From positions 434,001 through 498,000 of the forward strand of contig NZ_JACXAG020000001.1 of NCBI RefSeq assembly GCF_014773435.2: DNA of 64,000 nucleotides, read 5' to 3'. Origin of the DNA: Polycladospora coralii (GTDB lineage Bacteria > Bacillota > Bacilli > Thermoactinomycetales > Thermoactinomycetaceae). Each line of letters starts with the position of its first letter. Position 1 is the stretch's first letter. Positions 28,171-36,688 of this stretch are shown here, piece after piece. Both the position numbers and the translations under genes were made by a program. The notes beneath the pieces are model-generated. The model was not told the DNA's origin. It made no database searches and saw nothing but the letters and a program-made list of their open reading frames with translations.

Positions 28171-29481
28171 TCATGAAGATACGAGCATTTTCCTTACATA
28201 ATCATTTAAAAATAGGCCTTGTGGATCCATCTGCTCTCGGAATTGGTTAAACTGCTCCAACTTCGGATAGCTATGCTTTATGCTATCATGCTCCATATGA
28301 TGCATTTTTCCCCAATGTGGTCTCCCTTCATACTTCTGTAAGATCGACTCAAGTTGTTTAAAGTACGCTTCATATTCCATACCTCTGTACATATGCACGG
28401 CAATATATGCGGAGTCCCGGCCATAGGCAGAGCTTAGCCAAATATCGTCTGCGGCAACAAAACGGCATTCAATCGGAAAATGTACAGCAAATTGGTGTTG
28501 ATCAATACTTGCTTTAATCTCTGCCATCGCCGCAGGTAAGCAGTCAGCAGGGATACTGTATTCCATCTCTTGAAAACGGACAAGACGGGAGGTGGCAAAC
28601 ATGCGATGACTCTCTTCAATTTCATTTGTTGCCGGTATCCCATTGGCTGAAATGCGTGAAACAGCAGGCGCTAATTTGGGAACGAAGCGTGTAGCTTCCG
28701 ATAAACACCAAAAAGCACCATTTTCCACAACCACTTCCTTAAAAAACTTTACCGTTTCATTTCTAGTCGGTTCTGCTTCTGTGATATTGGTTAACTTCAT
28801 CTGAACCAAGTCCGTATATGGAAACCAGTAAAACTCAAAATGGCGATTTTCTTGTTTATAATGTTCCAATTGCTGTATGCACTCGGAGAGGGGCAAACGA
28901 AAACTATTTAAATGAAGCCGGTACTTCGGTAAAACTCGCAAGCGTACTTGTACAATGATACCGAGTGTGCCTAAGGAAACCTGAGCCGCTTTAAATAAAT
29001 CGGGATTTTGCTCCGCACTACAGCATACCATTTCGCCTTCTCCATTTACCATCGTGATCTCAACGGCTTGCGTAGAAATACTTCCAAATTGAATGCCGGT
29101 CCCATGTGTACCTGTGCTGATGGCACCCGCAATCGATTGCGCATTAATATCGCCTAAATTTTCTTGTGAATAACCACGTTCGGCAAGTAACTCTCCTAAC
29201 GCTTTTAGTTTGGTCCCGCCCCATACTAAAGCTGTTTTCCGCTCCTCATCCATCTCCACAATCCCTTGCAATCGATCGAGTGAAACCAATTGATCATCTG
29301 TCTCTACAAGACGAGTAAACGAATGTCCAGACCCAACCACACGAATCAAACGTTGTTCTTGCTTTGCCTTTTTCACAAGCGCTACGACTTCCGCTATCGT
29401 TTGAGGGTACAAAACAGCCTGTGGTTGACATTTTACAGAACCGGACCAATTTTCCCATTTTTTAATCTCTGCTTGACTCAT
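28171..29481 (-). CDS. FAD-linked L-gulonolactone/D-arabinonolactone oxidase family protein
   Basis: A 436-residue VAO-type flavoprotein. RVVGSGHSFTRL contains the His that usually carries covalent FAD. SIAGAISTGTHGTG completes the FAD-binding domain, and the C-terminal ALO domain ends with the family-typical HWGKMHHM. Such enzymes oxidise aldonolactones or alditols with O2. The ATG at 29481 overlaps the upstream stop codon as ATGA, supporting this start over the GTG at 29490 and showing translational coupling to the PLP enzyme before it. The same pairing is familiar from actinobacteria. Confidence 0.88.
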   Translation of the reverse strand: MSQAEIKKWENWSGSVKCQPQAVLYPQTIAEVVALVKKAKQEQRLIRVVGSGHSFTRLVETDDQLVSLDRLQGIVEMDEERKTALVWGGTKLKALGELLAERGYSQENLGDINAQSIAGAISTGTHGTGIQFGSISTQAVEITMVNGEGEMVCCSAEQNPDLFKAAQVSLGTLGIIVQVRLRVLPKYRLHLNSFRLPLSECIQQLEHYKQENRHFEFYWFPYTDLVQMKLTNITEAEPTRNETVKFFKEVVVENGAFWCLSEATRFVPKLAPAVSRISANGIPATNEIEESHRMFATSRLVRFQEMEYSIPADCLPAAMAEIKASIDQHQFAVHFPIECRFVAADDIWLSSAYGRDSAYIAVHMYRGMEYEAYFKQLESILQKYEGRPHWGKMHHMEHDSIKHSYPKLEQFNQFREQMDPQGLFLNDYVRKMLVSS

Positions 29482-30668
29482 AAAAAACACTGCCCCTCTC
29501 CCCGATAGGTTTTAACTTCATCTACTACTTTATGATTTCTGATCAGATATAAACTTTGAAATCGCTCGCATAACTCTCCCGCTTTACTATGCCGCATAAA
29601 AATGGGGTCACCAAGCTGAAGTTTATGCTCCCCGTGATAGCGAATCGGTGTTTGTACTTCACCCGCTCCTTCCATGGCTATGAGGGATGCTCCTGCAGGC
29701 AGATGAGGTTGGGGAAGTTTATCCACCCCCGCACTTCCCGAGGCCGGATACCCCCCTCCTAAACATGTATATATGTCTTGCTGTGGCTGTCTGGTAATTT
29801 CAATCGCAAATCCGGCTGCTGGGGCATACTGAAAATCTCGATAATAATCAAATAATATCGGCGCATAAAAAGCGGATCCCACCGTAACTTCCGTCACACT
29901 GGGATCCATGACGGTACTCGCTATACTTCCTGTCCCCCCACCATTTACAAAACGTAATGAAAACCCCTCTTGCTTGATATAATCGACCATTTCCGTTCTG
30001 CGTTTTTGGATTTTTGGAATCGAAAACGCTTTCAATGTTTTTATAATCTGATTTTGTAATCGTTTACCAGTAGATCGGTCAGCCACGCCTGCGATTTGAG
30101 CCTCATAGCCCATCAAACCTGCTAACTGAATACATGCAGATTGCTTGATGGTTTCAATCACTTTCTTAACATCAGTTAGCGTACGACTACTAGACCGATA
30201 CACACCAAAGTAAATCGCCGGGTACTGTATCGACATGTCTACATCCATACAAACCGGTATTGGCGTCTCCATCCGACTTGCAATCTGTTCCAAATGGCGT
30301 ACATGCTCCGCACTGTCAATCATCAAAGTGATCCTTTTTCCCTGGCGTACCTTGAGCAAGACCGCTTTAACCGCTTGTTCATTCCACGCTGGATAGGCGA
30401 CCAATAGATCATCTAATCCATGCTCACTTAAAAATAAAGCTTCTTCAATCGTAAAGCACAACACCCCTTGAAAACGTTGGTCAGATTGTAAGATATACTT
30501 CAATATCTCTACACTGCGAATCGATTTACTCGCTACTCGGATCGGTTTATCTTGACTTCTCTTTAAGATTTGTTTGATATTTTCGTCAAGTAAGTCGAGA
30601 TCCATATAAGCAAATGGCATCGGCAATCCCGAAAAAACTTCTCGATACTCCGTATATGTTCTACTCAT
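29478..30668 (-). CDS. PLP-dependent amino acid deaminase/aldolase, alanine-racemase fold
   Basis: A 396-residue protein of the D-threonine-aldolase/D-serine-dehydratase-like group. PFAYMDLDLLDENIKQIL begins the barrel, and PIRVASKSIRSVEIL carries the PLP Lys. VCMDVDMSIQ and LRFVNGGGTGSI follow for phosphate binding, and a C-terminal D-ser-dehydrat-like domain contains GDPIFMRHSKAGELCERF, where His and Cys are zinc-ligand candidates. The substrate is unknown. The coupling to an aldonolactone or alditol oxidase (four-base overlap) suggests the two enzymes act on related small molecules. Confidence 0.85.
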   Translation of the reverse strand: MSRTYTEYREVFSGLPMPFAYMDLDLLDENIKQILKRSQDKPIRVASKSIRSVEILKYILQSDQRFQGVLCFTIEEALFLSEHGLDDLLVAYPAWNEQAVKAVLLKVRQGKRITLMIDSAEHVRHLEQIASRMETPIPVCMDVDMSIQYPAIYFGVYRSSSRTLTDVKKVIETIKQSACIQLAGLMGYEAQIAGVADRSTGKRLQNQIIKTLKAFSIPKIQKRRTEMVDYIKQEGFSLRFVNGGGTGSIASTVMDPSVTEVTVGSAFYAPILFDYYRDFQYAPAAGFAIEITRQPQQDIYTCLGGGYPASGSAGVDKLPQPHLPAGASLIAMEGAGEVQTPIRYHGEHKLQLGDPIFMRHSKAGELCERFQSLYLIRNHKVVDEVKTYRGEGQCFL

Positions 30669-31157
30669 CCTGCACGAATCACTCCCTTCATCAGTTCCCT
30701 AGTTAACTTAGTTATTTGAAAAAATCATATTTTTACAGTAGTGTTGATTATCCAAATTTAGGAAGTGTATTTTGAGCGGAAACCCCTTTGAGCTGTACCT
30801 AGCGAAGCCAAAACCTGAAGGGAAAAAGCGGACAACCTGTTTGACTGATAGGGAGTTTTGGGAGCGCCGTAAGGTTTTGGCGGAGCGGTCTTTTCAGCTA
30901 CTTTGCAAGGCGAAAGTGGATGGAGAGCAAAATACACGACACTAAAATGGAAAAATAATGCAACTCAACACGCTTGATATTTTTATTATAGTACATCCCA
31001 TTCTTGCTGAAAAGATGAAGCGAACTGGTGTGTTGTGAACATAGACTTAGAAATTGGTGATACAATAACAAAATTTGCAATATACGGTACAGTGTTATAC
31101 GATAATTATATCGTCATACTGTATACAGTGAAACTGATTAATTATGGGAGAGGTCAT
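30669..31157. other. intergenic region holding a dispersed repeat
   Basis: This 489-base gap between the divergent deaminase and PadR genes has no credible gene. Its middle third is repeat copy 3. The 31070-31150 part is AT-rich, with an inverted TATACGGTACAGTG / CACTGTATA-like pattern just before padR that could be its operator. Confidence 0.5.
30794..30944 (+). repeat. dispersed intergenic repeat, longest copy (copy 3)
   Basis: It reads CCTAGCGAAGCCAAAACCTG, then GGGAGTTTTGGGAGCGCCG with AGGTTTTGGCGGAGCG, then GGCGAAAGTGGATGGAGAGC and CAAAATACACGACAC. The outer blocks are shared with 7806-7882 and 44223-44302, and the middle with 8831-8890. It has no open reading frame of note. Confidence 0.65.
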
Positions 31158-31475
31158 ATGTCAAGAGATAAACACTTACCCTTAACAGAAACCGTTTATT
31201 ATATCCTCTTATCTTTACTCGAACCTGCACACGGTTATCTCATCATGAAGAAGGTGGAAGATCTGAGTAAGGGGGAAATAAAAATGGCTGCTGGTACTTT
31301 GTATGGAGCCATTGAAAACTTATTAAAGTTAAAATTGATCGAACCCGTACATAGCCCAGATAAAAGACGTAAAATATATTTGATTACACAAACAGGTAGA
31401 GTCGTTTTACAACAGGATTTTGAAAGAATACAACATATGGTTCAGCTAACTGAAAAAGCATTTACAGAAAGGTGA
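31158..31475 (+). CDS. PadR-family transcriptional regulator
   Basis: A 105-residue winged-helix repressor. TETVYYILLSLLEPAHGYLIM, then MAAGTLYGAIENLLKLKLIE and RKIYLITQTGRVVL form the PadR fold with its C-terminal helix. I choose the ATG at 31158, after GGGAGAGG; the longer in-frame reading upstream has no start signal. It is followed seven bases later by a DUF2812 gene, a pairing common in Bacilli, where the regulator usually represses its own operon. A dyad just upstream could be the operator. Confidence 0.88.
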   Translation: MSRDKHLPLTETVYYILLSLLEPAHGYLIMKKVEDLSKGEIKMAAGTLYGAIENLLKLKLIEPVHSPDKRRKIYLITQTGRVVLQQDFERIQHMVQLTEKAFTER

Positions 31476-31482
31476 AGGTGAT

Positions 31483-32103
31483 GTGCACGTGAAAAAGTTT
31501 AGATTTTTTCTCGATATCGACAAAGAAGAAAAATGGCTAAATACGATGGCGAAACAAGGTTATATATTCATTGGAAAGTTAGTCCGATATCACTTTCGTC
31601 CAGCCCAAACTGAGACGTCAACGATAAAAATCGACTACCGCTCATTTAAAAACCAGGTCGATTATCAAGATTACCGCACCCTTTTTGAAGATAGTGGCTG
31701 GAAGCATATTGCTGGTTCAAAAAACTCAGGGGTTCAATACTTTGAGCGAATAGATGAAAATGCGAGTAAAGATATATTCTCAGATATTTCTTCTAAAGCA
31801 GGACGATATAAAAGACTTTCTGAAATGTATCTAACACTGGCATTACCACTCACCTTTGCACTCATACTAAGCCCTGTAAAATTCTCAACTCTACTTCATC
31901 CGATGTCTTGGTATCTCACCCCCGGCCTATGGGAGAAAGCAGGTATTTCCTTCTGGTGGTCTTTTCTATTCGAAACACCGTTTGTCCTTCTTCGCAATCT
32001 CTCTTGGGTGATATTGATCCCTATCGCCTCATTCTTTTTGATCAAATCGATGAGAGCGCGTATGCAATACCGGAAAATGAGAAACTCGACCAAACATTCT
32101 TAG
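31483..32103 (+). CDS. DUF2812 domain membrane protein
   Basis: A 206-residue protein. KKFRFFLDIDKEEKWLNTMAKQGYIF and FEDSGWKHIAGSKNSGVQYF mark DUF2812 in the first 110 residues. Two hydrophobic segments follow (about 120-137 and 170-190) before a basic tail. GTG 31483 is used, with GTG 31489 as the alternative. Function is unknown; the constant partnership with PadR regulators suggests a membrane-stress or efflux-modulating role. It forms an operon with padR. Confidence 0.8.
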   Translation: MHVKKFRFFLDIDKEEKWLNTMAKQGYIFIGKLVRYHFRPAQTETSTIKIDYRSFKNQVDYQDYRTLFEDSGWKHIAGSKNSGVQYFERIDENASKDIFSDISSKAGRYKRLSEMYLTLALPLTFALILSPVKFSTLLHPMSWYLTPGLWEKAGISFWWSFLFETPFVLLRNLSWVILIPIASFFLIKSMRARMQYRKMRNSTKHS

Positions 32104-32189
32104 AAGTAATGCCGATAGATATTTTCAATTGAGATGTTTATATGCATGTGCATGTCATATCCTGCTTGTAGAAAGGACGTTTTTTAATA

Positions 32190-32900
32190 ATGAACCCCTA
32201 TTCCACTTGGACTGATTTAAAACATATCGATCTTGCATTATTTCCGATCGGCTCCTTAGAACAACATGGTTATCATCTACCAATTAACACAGACAGTCTC
32301 ATTGCTGAAGCCATTGCAAATCAGTTAGCAAAGACTTTAACCCATCGTTCATTTGTAATACCAAATCTTCCTTTTTCAGCATCTTTTGAACACGCTCATT
32401 TCCCCGGTTCCATTTCGCTATGTTCCGAAACCATCATCCATGTTGTAAAAGATGTCATCCATTCATTGGAACGGATGGGCATCACGAAATGCGTCATCGT
32501 GAACGGACATGGTGGGAATATGCTATTCGGGAATATCGCGCAAGAAATGAATGTTAATTCTCCCAAACTACTGATCACACCAAGTCGGAAGCATTGGGAT
32601 CGCGCTTATGAAAAAGCAAATCTATCTACAACCATCTCTCGGGATATGCATGCCGGAGAAGGTGAGGCTTCTATTTTGTTATCCCTCTTACAAGAAGGAA
32701 CTATAAAAACAGATCACTACCAGGATGTAGATTCGCCTCGTAGAGACTTATTTCAGGTATTAGGCATAAAACCGTATTCAAAAACCGGGGCAATCGGATT
32801 CCCCACCCGAGCGAGTGCTGAAAAAGGAAAAGCACTTCTGCACGCATTAACTGACGAAATCAAGCTCACTGTAGAGGATTTTTTAAAACTTGGCTCGTAA
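32190..32900 (+). CDS. creatininase-family amidohydrolase
   Basis: A 236-residue metal-dependent enzyme. LFPIGSLEQHGYHLPINTD gives the first metal ligands (Glu, His, Asp), VIVNGHGGNMLF the central motif and MHAGEGEASILL the His/Glu ligand pair. The family includes creatinine amidohydrolase, formamide hydrolases of riboflavin synthesis and the peptidase MftE; the substrate here cannot be assigned because no partner gene is near. An upstream AGAAAGGAC is somewhat far from the ATG. An insertion element follows 10 bases after the stop. Confidence 0.85.
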   Translation: MNPYSTWTDLKHIDLALFPIGSLEQHGYHLPINTDSLIAEAIANQLAKTLTHRSFVIPNLPFSASFEHAHFPGSISLCSETIIHVVKDVIHSLERMGITKCVIVNGHGGNMLFGNIAQEMNVNSPKLLITPSRKHWDRAYEKANLSTTISRDMHAGEGEASILLSLLQEGTIKTDHYQDVDSPRRDLFQVLGIKPYSKTGAIGFPTRASAEKGKALLHALTDEIKLTVEDFLKLGS

Positions 32901-32910
32901 AAAATGGTTA

Positions 32911-33783
32911 GAAGCCAATTCAAAAATGACGCAGGCACATCATTATGCAAGCAAGCACACAAAAGCCGCGATATAACCGAGCACATTGTTCATATACAAT
33001 AACCAGACGCGGAAAATTGTCCATCCAAGCAAAACAACGCTCAACCTTGTATCGTTGCTTATAAATGAGTTTAAAGTTAGCAGGCTTCTTGCCTCGCTTC
33101 TTTTTTGATTTTTTCGCATAGGAATGTGAAAAAGAACACCCTTTTTTCTCATGTACTTCTGAAAGGATTTACTTTGATATCCTTTATCTGCACAAGTATA
33201 TTAGGTCTTTTGATGGGTGCTCCTTGCTTTTGTGGGATACGAATATCATTCACGATCTACTTAGCAAAGTTGATCTTTTGAGGGTTCGCGTCTTCGACAC
33301 GTAAAGCAACCGGGAGCCCCTTTTTATTTTCGACGATATATAAGACTTGAGAGCCTTTTCCAACCTTTGTTTTTCCTACTTTTGTTCCTCCTTTTTAGCA
33401 GAAACAAAACTCGCTTCTAGATGAACGATGTCCAGTTCGGTTTTACCCTCCCCATATAAATCTCGTAACAAAAGACGCCAAATTCGGTTCCAGATCTCCC
33501 TTTTTTCATAATCACGATGTACTTCTCCAACAAGTAGAAGAAGAGCCATATCTTTTAGGAAGGTCTTGCCATGCACAACCTATTTTTAGTACATAAATGA
33601 TTCCATCTCACTTTTTCGTCGATCTGCGAGCGGTCCTCCTTTTCCGTCTTTTCGTTTAGGTAAATAGGGTTCTATTTTCTGCCATTGTTCGTCTGTAAGT
33701 TCATGTCTATTCATAATTTATAGCATACTCTATTTCTGATGTTTTTCAACAAAATGTATATTTATGATTTTTGAAATGGGCTC
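32911..33783 (-). mobile_element. degraded IS5-family (IS427-type) insertion sequence, copy 1
   Basis: An 873-base element bounded by imperfect inverted repeats (GAAGCCAATTCAAAAATGA at the right end, matching GAGCCCATTTCAAAAATCA at the left) and by TA on both sides (32909-32910 and 33784-33785). The minus-strand reading gives transposase pieces such as YLPKRKDGKGGPLADRR, DLYGEGKTELDIVHLEASF and RPNILV, and ends near MMCLRHFFELAS. Frameshifts and stops break the gene, so it is not self-active. The termini look intact and could still be mobilised in trans. Confidence 0.85.
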
Positions 33784-33881
33784 TAGAAAACAGGAGACAA
33801 ATAAACATATACCCATTACTTATATAATTTTTTTGAGCTTTATCCATACTAAGAAAAAATGATAAAAGGAGCAAGATCGAT

Positions 33882-34649
33882 TTGCCACATATGCAGATAA
33901 ACGGCGTGCAACTTCATTATCAATCAGTAGGTACGGGTAAAACCATCTTATGTATCCATCCCCCACTTCTCACAGGTGAGAATTTTTACTATCAAAGAGA
34001 ACAGTTAGCAAATGAATTTAGAATCATCACTTTAGACTTACGCGGTCACGGGAAAAGCGATGCTTCATCTCTCCCCCTATCGTATCCCCTTATTGTTGAG
34101 GATATCGTTCAACTACTTGACCAACTTCAAATCAATGAAGTGATTTTATGTGGCTATTCAACAGGAGGGAGTATAGCACTGGAAGCCATGTTACGATATC
34201 CAAATCTTTTTGTAGGGGGAATATTGATCAGTACGATGTCAGAAGCAACCCGTTTTTATCTAAAGTCGAGGATACACACGGCCTATACGTTATCTAATCC
34301 CTATACTTTTAAGACACTAGCTACGGCAATCTGTCTAGGAAATGCTGATTCAATTTCTACTTACCAGCGTCTTTATCAAGCCTCAAGAACTGGTCACATT
34401 CCCAATATCAAACAATATTATCAATACAGCCAGCTCTATCAATGTACAAATCGCTTACATCAAATCACACAACCGACCTTACTTCTCTATGGAGAAAATG
34501 ATCGTCATTTTCATCATTATTTTAGATTACTACAAAATAATATTCCTAAGCACATTGATGCACTCATCATGAATGCCCCTCATCAATTACCCACTAAAGC
34601 TACTTCAAAGATTCACCCGATCATTCGTGATTGGATGAAAAGCTTGTAA
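33882..34649 (+). CDS. alpha/beta hydrolase
   Basis: A 255-residue hydrolase with all catalytic elements: oxyanion region ILCIHPPLLTGENFYY (where HG is replaced by HP), LDLRGHGKSD, nucleophile elbow LCGYSTGGSIAL, acid Asp in LLYGENDRHFH and a His in MNAPHQLP. The PLLTG variation is seen in proline-iminopeptidase and BioH-like groups. AAAGGAG precedes a TTG start at 33882; an ATG nine bases later is possible. It is isolated between an IS and a pseudogene. The substrate is unknown. Confidence 0.83.
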   Translation: MPHMQINGVQLHYQSVGTGKTILCIHPPLLTGENFYYQREQLANEFRIITLDLRGHGKSDASSLPLSYPLIVEDIVQLLDQLQINEVILCGYSTGGSIALEAMLRYPNLFVGGILISTMSEATRFYLKSRIHTAYTLSNPYTFKTLATAICLGNADSISTYQRLYQASRTGHIPNIKQYYQYSQLYQCTNRLHQITQPTLLLYGENDRHFHHYFRLLQNNIPKHIDALIMNAPHQLPTKATSKIHPIIRDWMKSL

Positions 34650-34733
34650 TTTCCTTATGCATAATGCTAGTTAAATCTGCGCGCTTTAATATACAAAGCC
34701 TGTTTGGTTAGAGTCGGGATGTGAGACTTCAAC

Positions 34734-35129
34734 TCACACCGTGACGCCAGAATGGTGGTGGTAGTTTCGAATAAACATCCCGTGTGCGGTTTTTAATCCA
34801 ATCTGTTCGTGAAAAGATTGCAGGTTTTCATCGCATAGAAGATCAATCATATTCAAGTGATCTAGCTCATTTAACATGCGAACGACTCATTCTTTTCTGA
34901 TTCCCTTTCCTTGATAAGCGGACAACACCTTCTAACAAGGGTATATCAGATGCTAGAACGGCATCACTCACCGCGTCAATAAAACCAACAACTTGATTTT
35001 TCTCTTCATCTATTGCGAGCACAATGCGATAAGATGTGTCTCAGGTGAAGGTGGACTTGGCCAACCGACAAAAAATCCTCCTGTTAACTGTTCCACACTG
35101 ATCTGTTTGAGACTCATTACATATTTCAT
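34734..35129 (-). pseudogene. GNAT acetyltransferase pseudogene
   Basis: From an ATG at 35129 the minus strand reads MKYVMSLKQISVEQLTGGF and VGWPSPPSPETHL, then shifts frame into VLAIDEEKNQVVGFIDAVSD, then again through AYQGKGI (the acetyl-CoA loop) to MLNELDHLNMIDLLCDENLQ and a stop at 34734. At least two frameshifts and an internal stop are needed to connect the pieces, so the gene is dead unless sequencing errors are involved. Confidence 0.8.
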
Positions 35130-35228
35130 AAGGGAACAGCTCCTGTTTCTTTTCATTCAGTTACGAATTGCATTTAAATCTTCTAATCATATGAATCATC
35201 TGCATTTCATCAAACTTACTGTACCGAT

Positions 35229-35504
35229 CTACAACACCCGAACCTTCCCTGTAATCAGTACTTGCACCTGCGCTCCTTTATACTTGGTGTTTCGTAGATA
35301 CCGTTGTTGTTCCGCGTGCTCGATCCATATGTTTAATCTTTGAAAATGATATAGCTGTCGCGTTTGGTTACAGTGGGGGCACGAGAATCGGTCGGTTAGT
35401 TGTGGTTTTTCCTCTGCCAAGTGATATTTGATCCGCTTTCCACAAGGGCGACATTCCACTTCGGATAAGTACAAAAAGGGAACAACTTGTCCAATAACAT
35501 CCAT
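35229..35504 (-). CDS. small zinc-ribbon-like protein
   Basis: A 91-residue hypothetical protein. Two Cys pairs, VECRPCGKR and SCPHCNQTR, spaced about 20 residues apart, suggest a zinc ribbon. The C-terminal third (QVQVLITGKVRVL) is beta-rich. The ATG at 35504 follows AAAGGAG, and the upstream gene's stop ends one base before it. It is the last gene of a four-gene run of small proteins divergent from the RRNPP-like regulator. No known family is recognised; RNA- or protein-binding is possible. Confidence 0.65.
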   Translation of the reverse strand: MDVIGQVVPFLYLSEVECRPCGKRIKYHLAEEKPQLTDRFSCPHCNQTRQLYHFQRLNIWIEHAEQQRYLRNTKYKGAQVQVLITGKVRVL

Positions 35505-35505
35505 C

Positions 35506-35751
35506 TCACTTCGACTCCTTTCTTCTTTTAGTCGCAAAATAGGTTTTCATCTTCTCCCTTAACCGCTGCTTTCCAAATAGATTCAGTCGATCTTCTGCTT
35601 CAACAATCCCTTTACACGCTTCCCTCGAGATTTGGTAAGTGTTTAAGAAGCGGTCAATTTCTCTGGGCTGTGTCAGTACTTTACGCCGCCCCCGCTCATC
35701 CAAGATGATTAGCTTTTGCTCCATAAAGTCATAAAAGAATTTAATCCCCAC
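35506..35751 (-). CDS. small hypothetical protein, basic C-terminus
   Basis: An 81-residue protein starting at GTG 35751, nine bases after GAGGAGG. KLIILDERGRRKVLTQPREI suggests a short beta hairpin and the remainder is helical with a strongly basic tail (KRRKES). I do not recognise the family. It lies three bases after the Nudix-like gene and abuts the zinc-ribbon gene, so it is translated from one operon. Confidence 0.6.
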   Translation of the reverse strand: MGIKFFYDFMEQKLIILDERGRRKVLTQPREIDRFLNTYQISREACKGIVEAEDRLNLFGKQRLREKMKTYFATKRRKESK

Positions 35752-35754
35752 GGA

Positions 35755-36177
35755 TCACGACCTCCTCAGCGGTAAAAAGGTTTCTTTCAAATAGGTTTTG
35801 ATAACTTCCCGAATATGTGTCGGTAGTTGCTCGACCTCCATATAGTTCAGATTGGGATCTGGATAGAGCGTACCTTTAACATGACTAGCTACATATACCG
35901 CTGAGATAATATACGACTCCAGTCCTGCTTGTTTGCGAAATGTGGTCTGGATAAAACGCGTGCCTTCAATTACCAGACCTGTCTGCTCATACACCTTGAT
36001 CAATAACGTTTTGGTCAAGGTTTCATTCCCAGTGCAGACCCCACTCGGTAAGTCCCAATCCCCCCGCTCATCCTGACACACCAATACCTGTCCCGCTTGA
36101 TTGAAAATGAGTACACATGGTTTAATCTCCAAATGGACGGGCTTTAGCAACTGTTGATCGATGATTAAGCTTCTCAT
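35755..36177 (-). CDS. Nudix-fold protein with degenerate catalytic box
   Basis: A 140-residue protein. KPCVLIFNQAGQVLVCQDERGDWDLPSG is a good Nudix N-terminal strand pattern. The box itself reads GVCTGNETLTKTLLIKVYEQTGL, so the REUXEE core appears as KVYEQ, with the Arg and one metal-binding Glu replaced. It may bind rather than hydrolyse nucleotide-like ligands, or act weakly. The start overlaps the preceding gene by four bases (ATGA). It is part of the four-gene operon divergent from the HTH-TPR regulator. Confidence 0.75.
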   Translation of the reverse strand: MRSLIIDQQLLKPVHLEIKPCVLIFNQAGQVLVCQDERGDWDLPSGVCTGNETLTKTLLIKVYEQTGLVIEGTRFIQTTFRKQAGLESYIISAVYVASHVKGTLYPDPNLNYMEVEQLPTHIREVIKTYLKETFLPLRRS

Positions 36178-36431
36178 GATCCCTGTGCTCCTGCGGACTG
36201 TGATGGTGTGGCAAATAGGTCAAATGATTTCCCGTAGATGTAGGTTGTACCGTTCTCCCGTTTTATGATCGTGATTGCCTTTAACGGGAAGGAAAGCACC
36301 TCGCCCTCGCCATTGATTAGCGTGATCATGCTTAAGTCCCCATGATAAGCCTTCTCTATGAATACGAACTGCTCATCATCAACAAATAATTGTTTTATTC
36401 GCTCCAGTGCCCATTTCTCCTGCATTAGCAT
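36174..36431 (-). CDS. small hypothetical protein, first gene of operon
   Basis: An 85-residue protein with the pattern LFVDDEQFVFIEKAYHG and VLSFPLKAITIIKRENGTTYIYGK, suggesting a small beta-barrel. It has an AGGAGGGC element before the ATG. It is the first gene of the four-gene unit and faces the HTH-TPR regulator gene across about 255 bases of AT-rich DNA. Not recognised. The position suggests control by the divergent regulator. Confidence 0.6.
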   Translation of the reverse strand: MLMQEKWALERIKQLFVDDEQFVFIEKAYHGDLSMITLINGEGEVLSFPLKAITIIKRENGTTYIYGKSFDLFATPSQSAGAQGS

Positions 36432-36688
36432 AATGAAGCCCTCCTTTAATCATGCATCTATCCCCATCTGTTGTCTATGATTCTAAAGAATACATCTAAT
36501 ATTTGCAAATTTGTAAAATAAATCGATATAATGTGACTATCCATTAAAATACACTATTCAATTCATCCCAATATCCTTGCGTAGATCTATTTTTTCCTCA
36601 TGATTCGATTCGTTTTACTAGAATGAGCCGCAAAGTATACTGGCGGAGAAAAATATTATCAAAATTTTTTTAGAATGGAGGAGAAAAT

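Noticed and set aside
34650-34760. tRNA-like cloverleaf near GAGTCGGGATGTGAGACTTC
   Set aside because: No acceptor stem, T-arm or consensus anticodon loop could be formed; the DNA belongs to the acetyltransferase pseudogene tail.
35229-36431. Possible anti-phage system because of Nudix and zinc-ribbon proteins
   Set aside because: No effector, nuclease or membrane component is visible; kept only as an unassigned operon.
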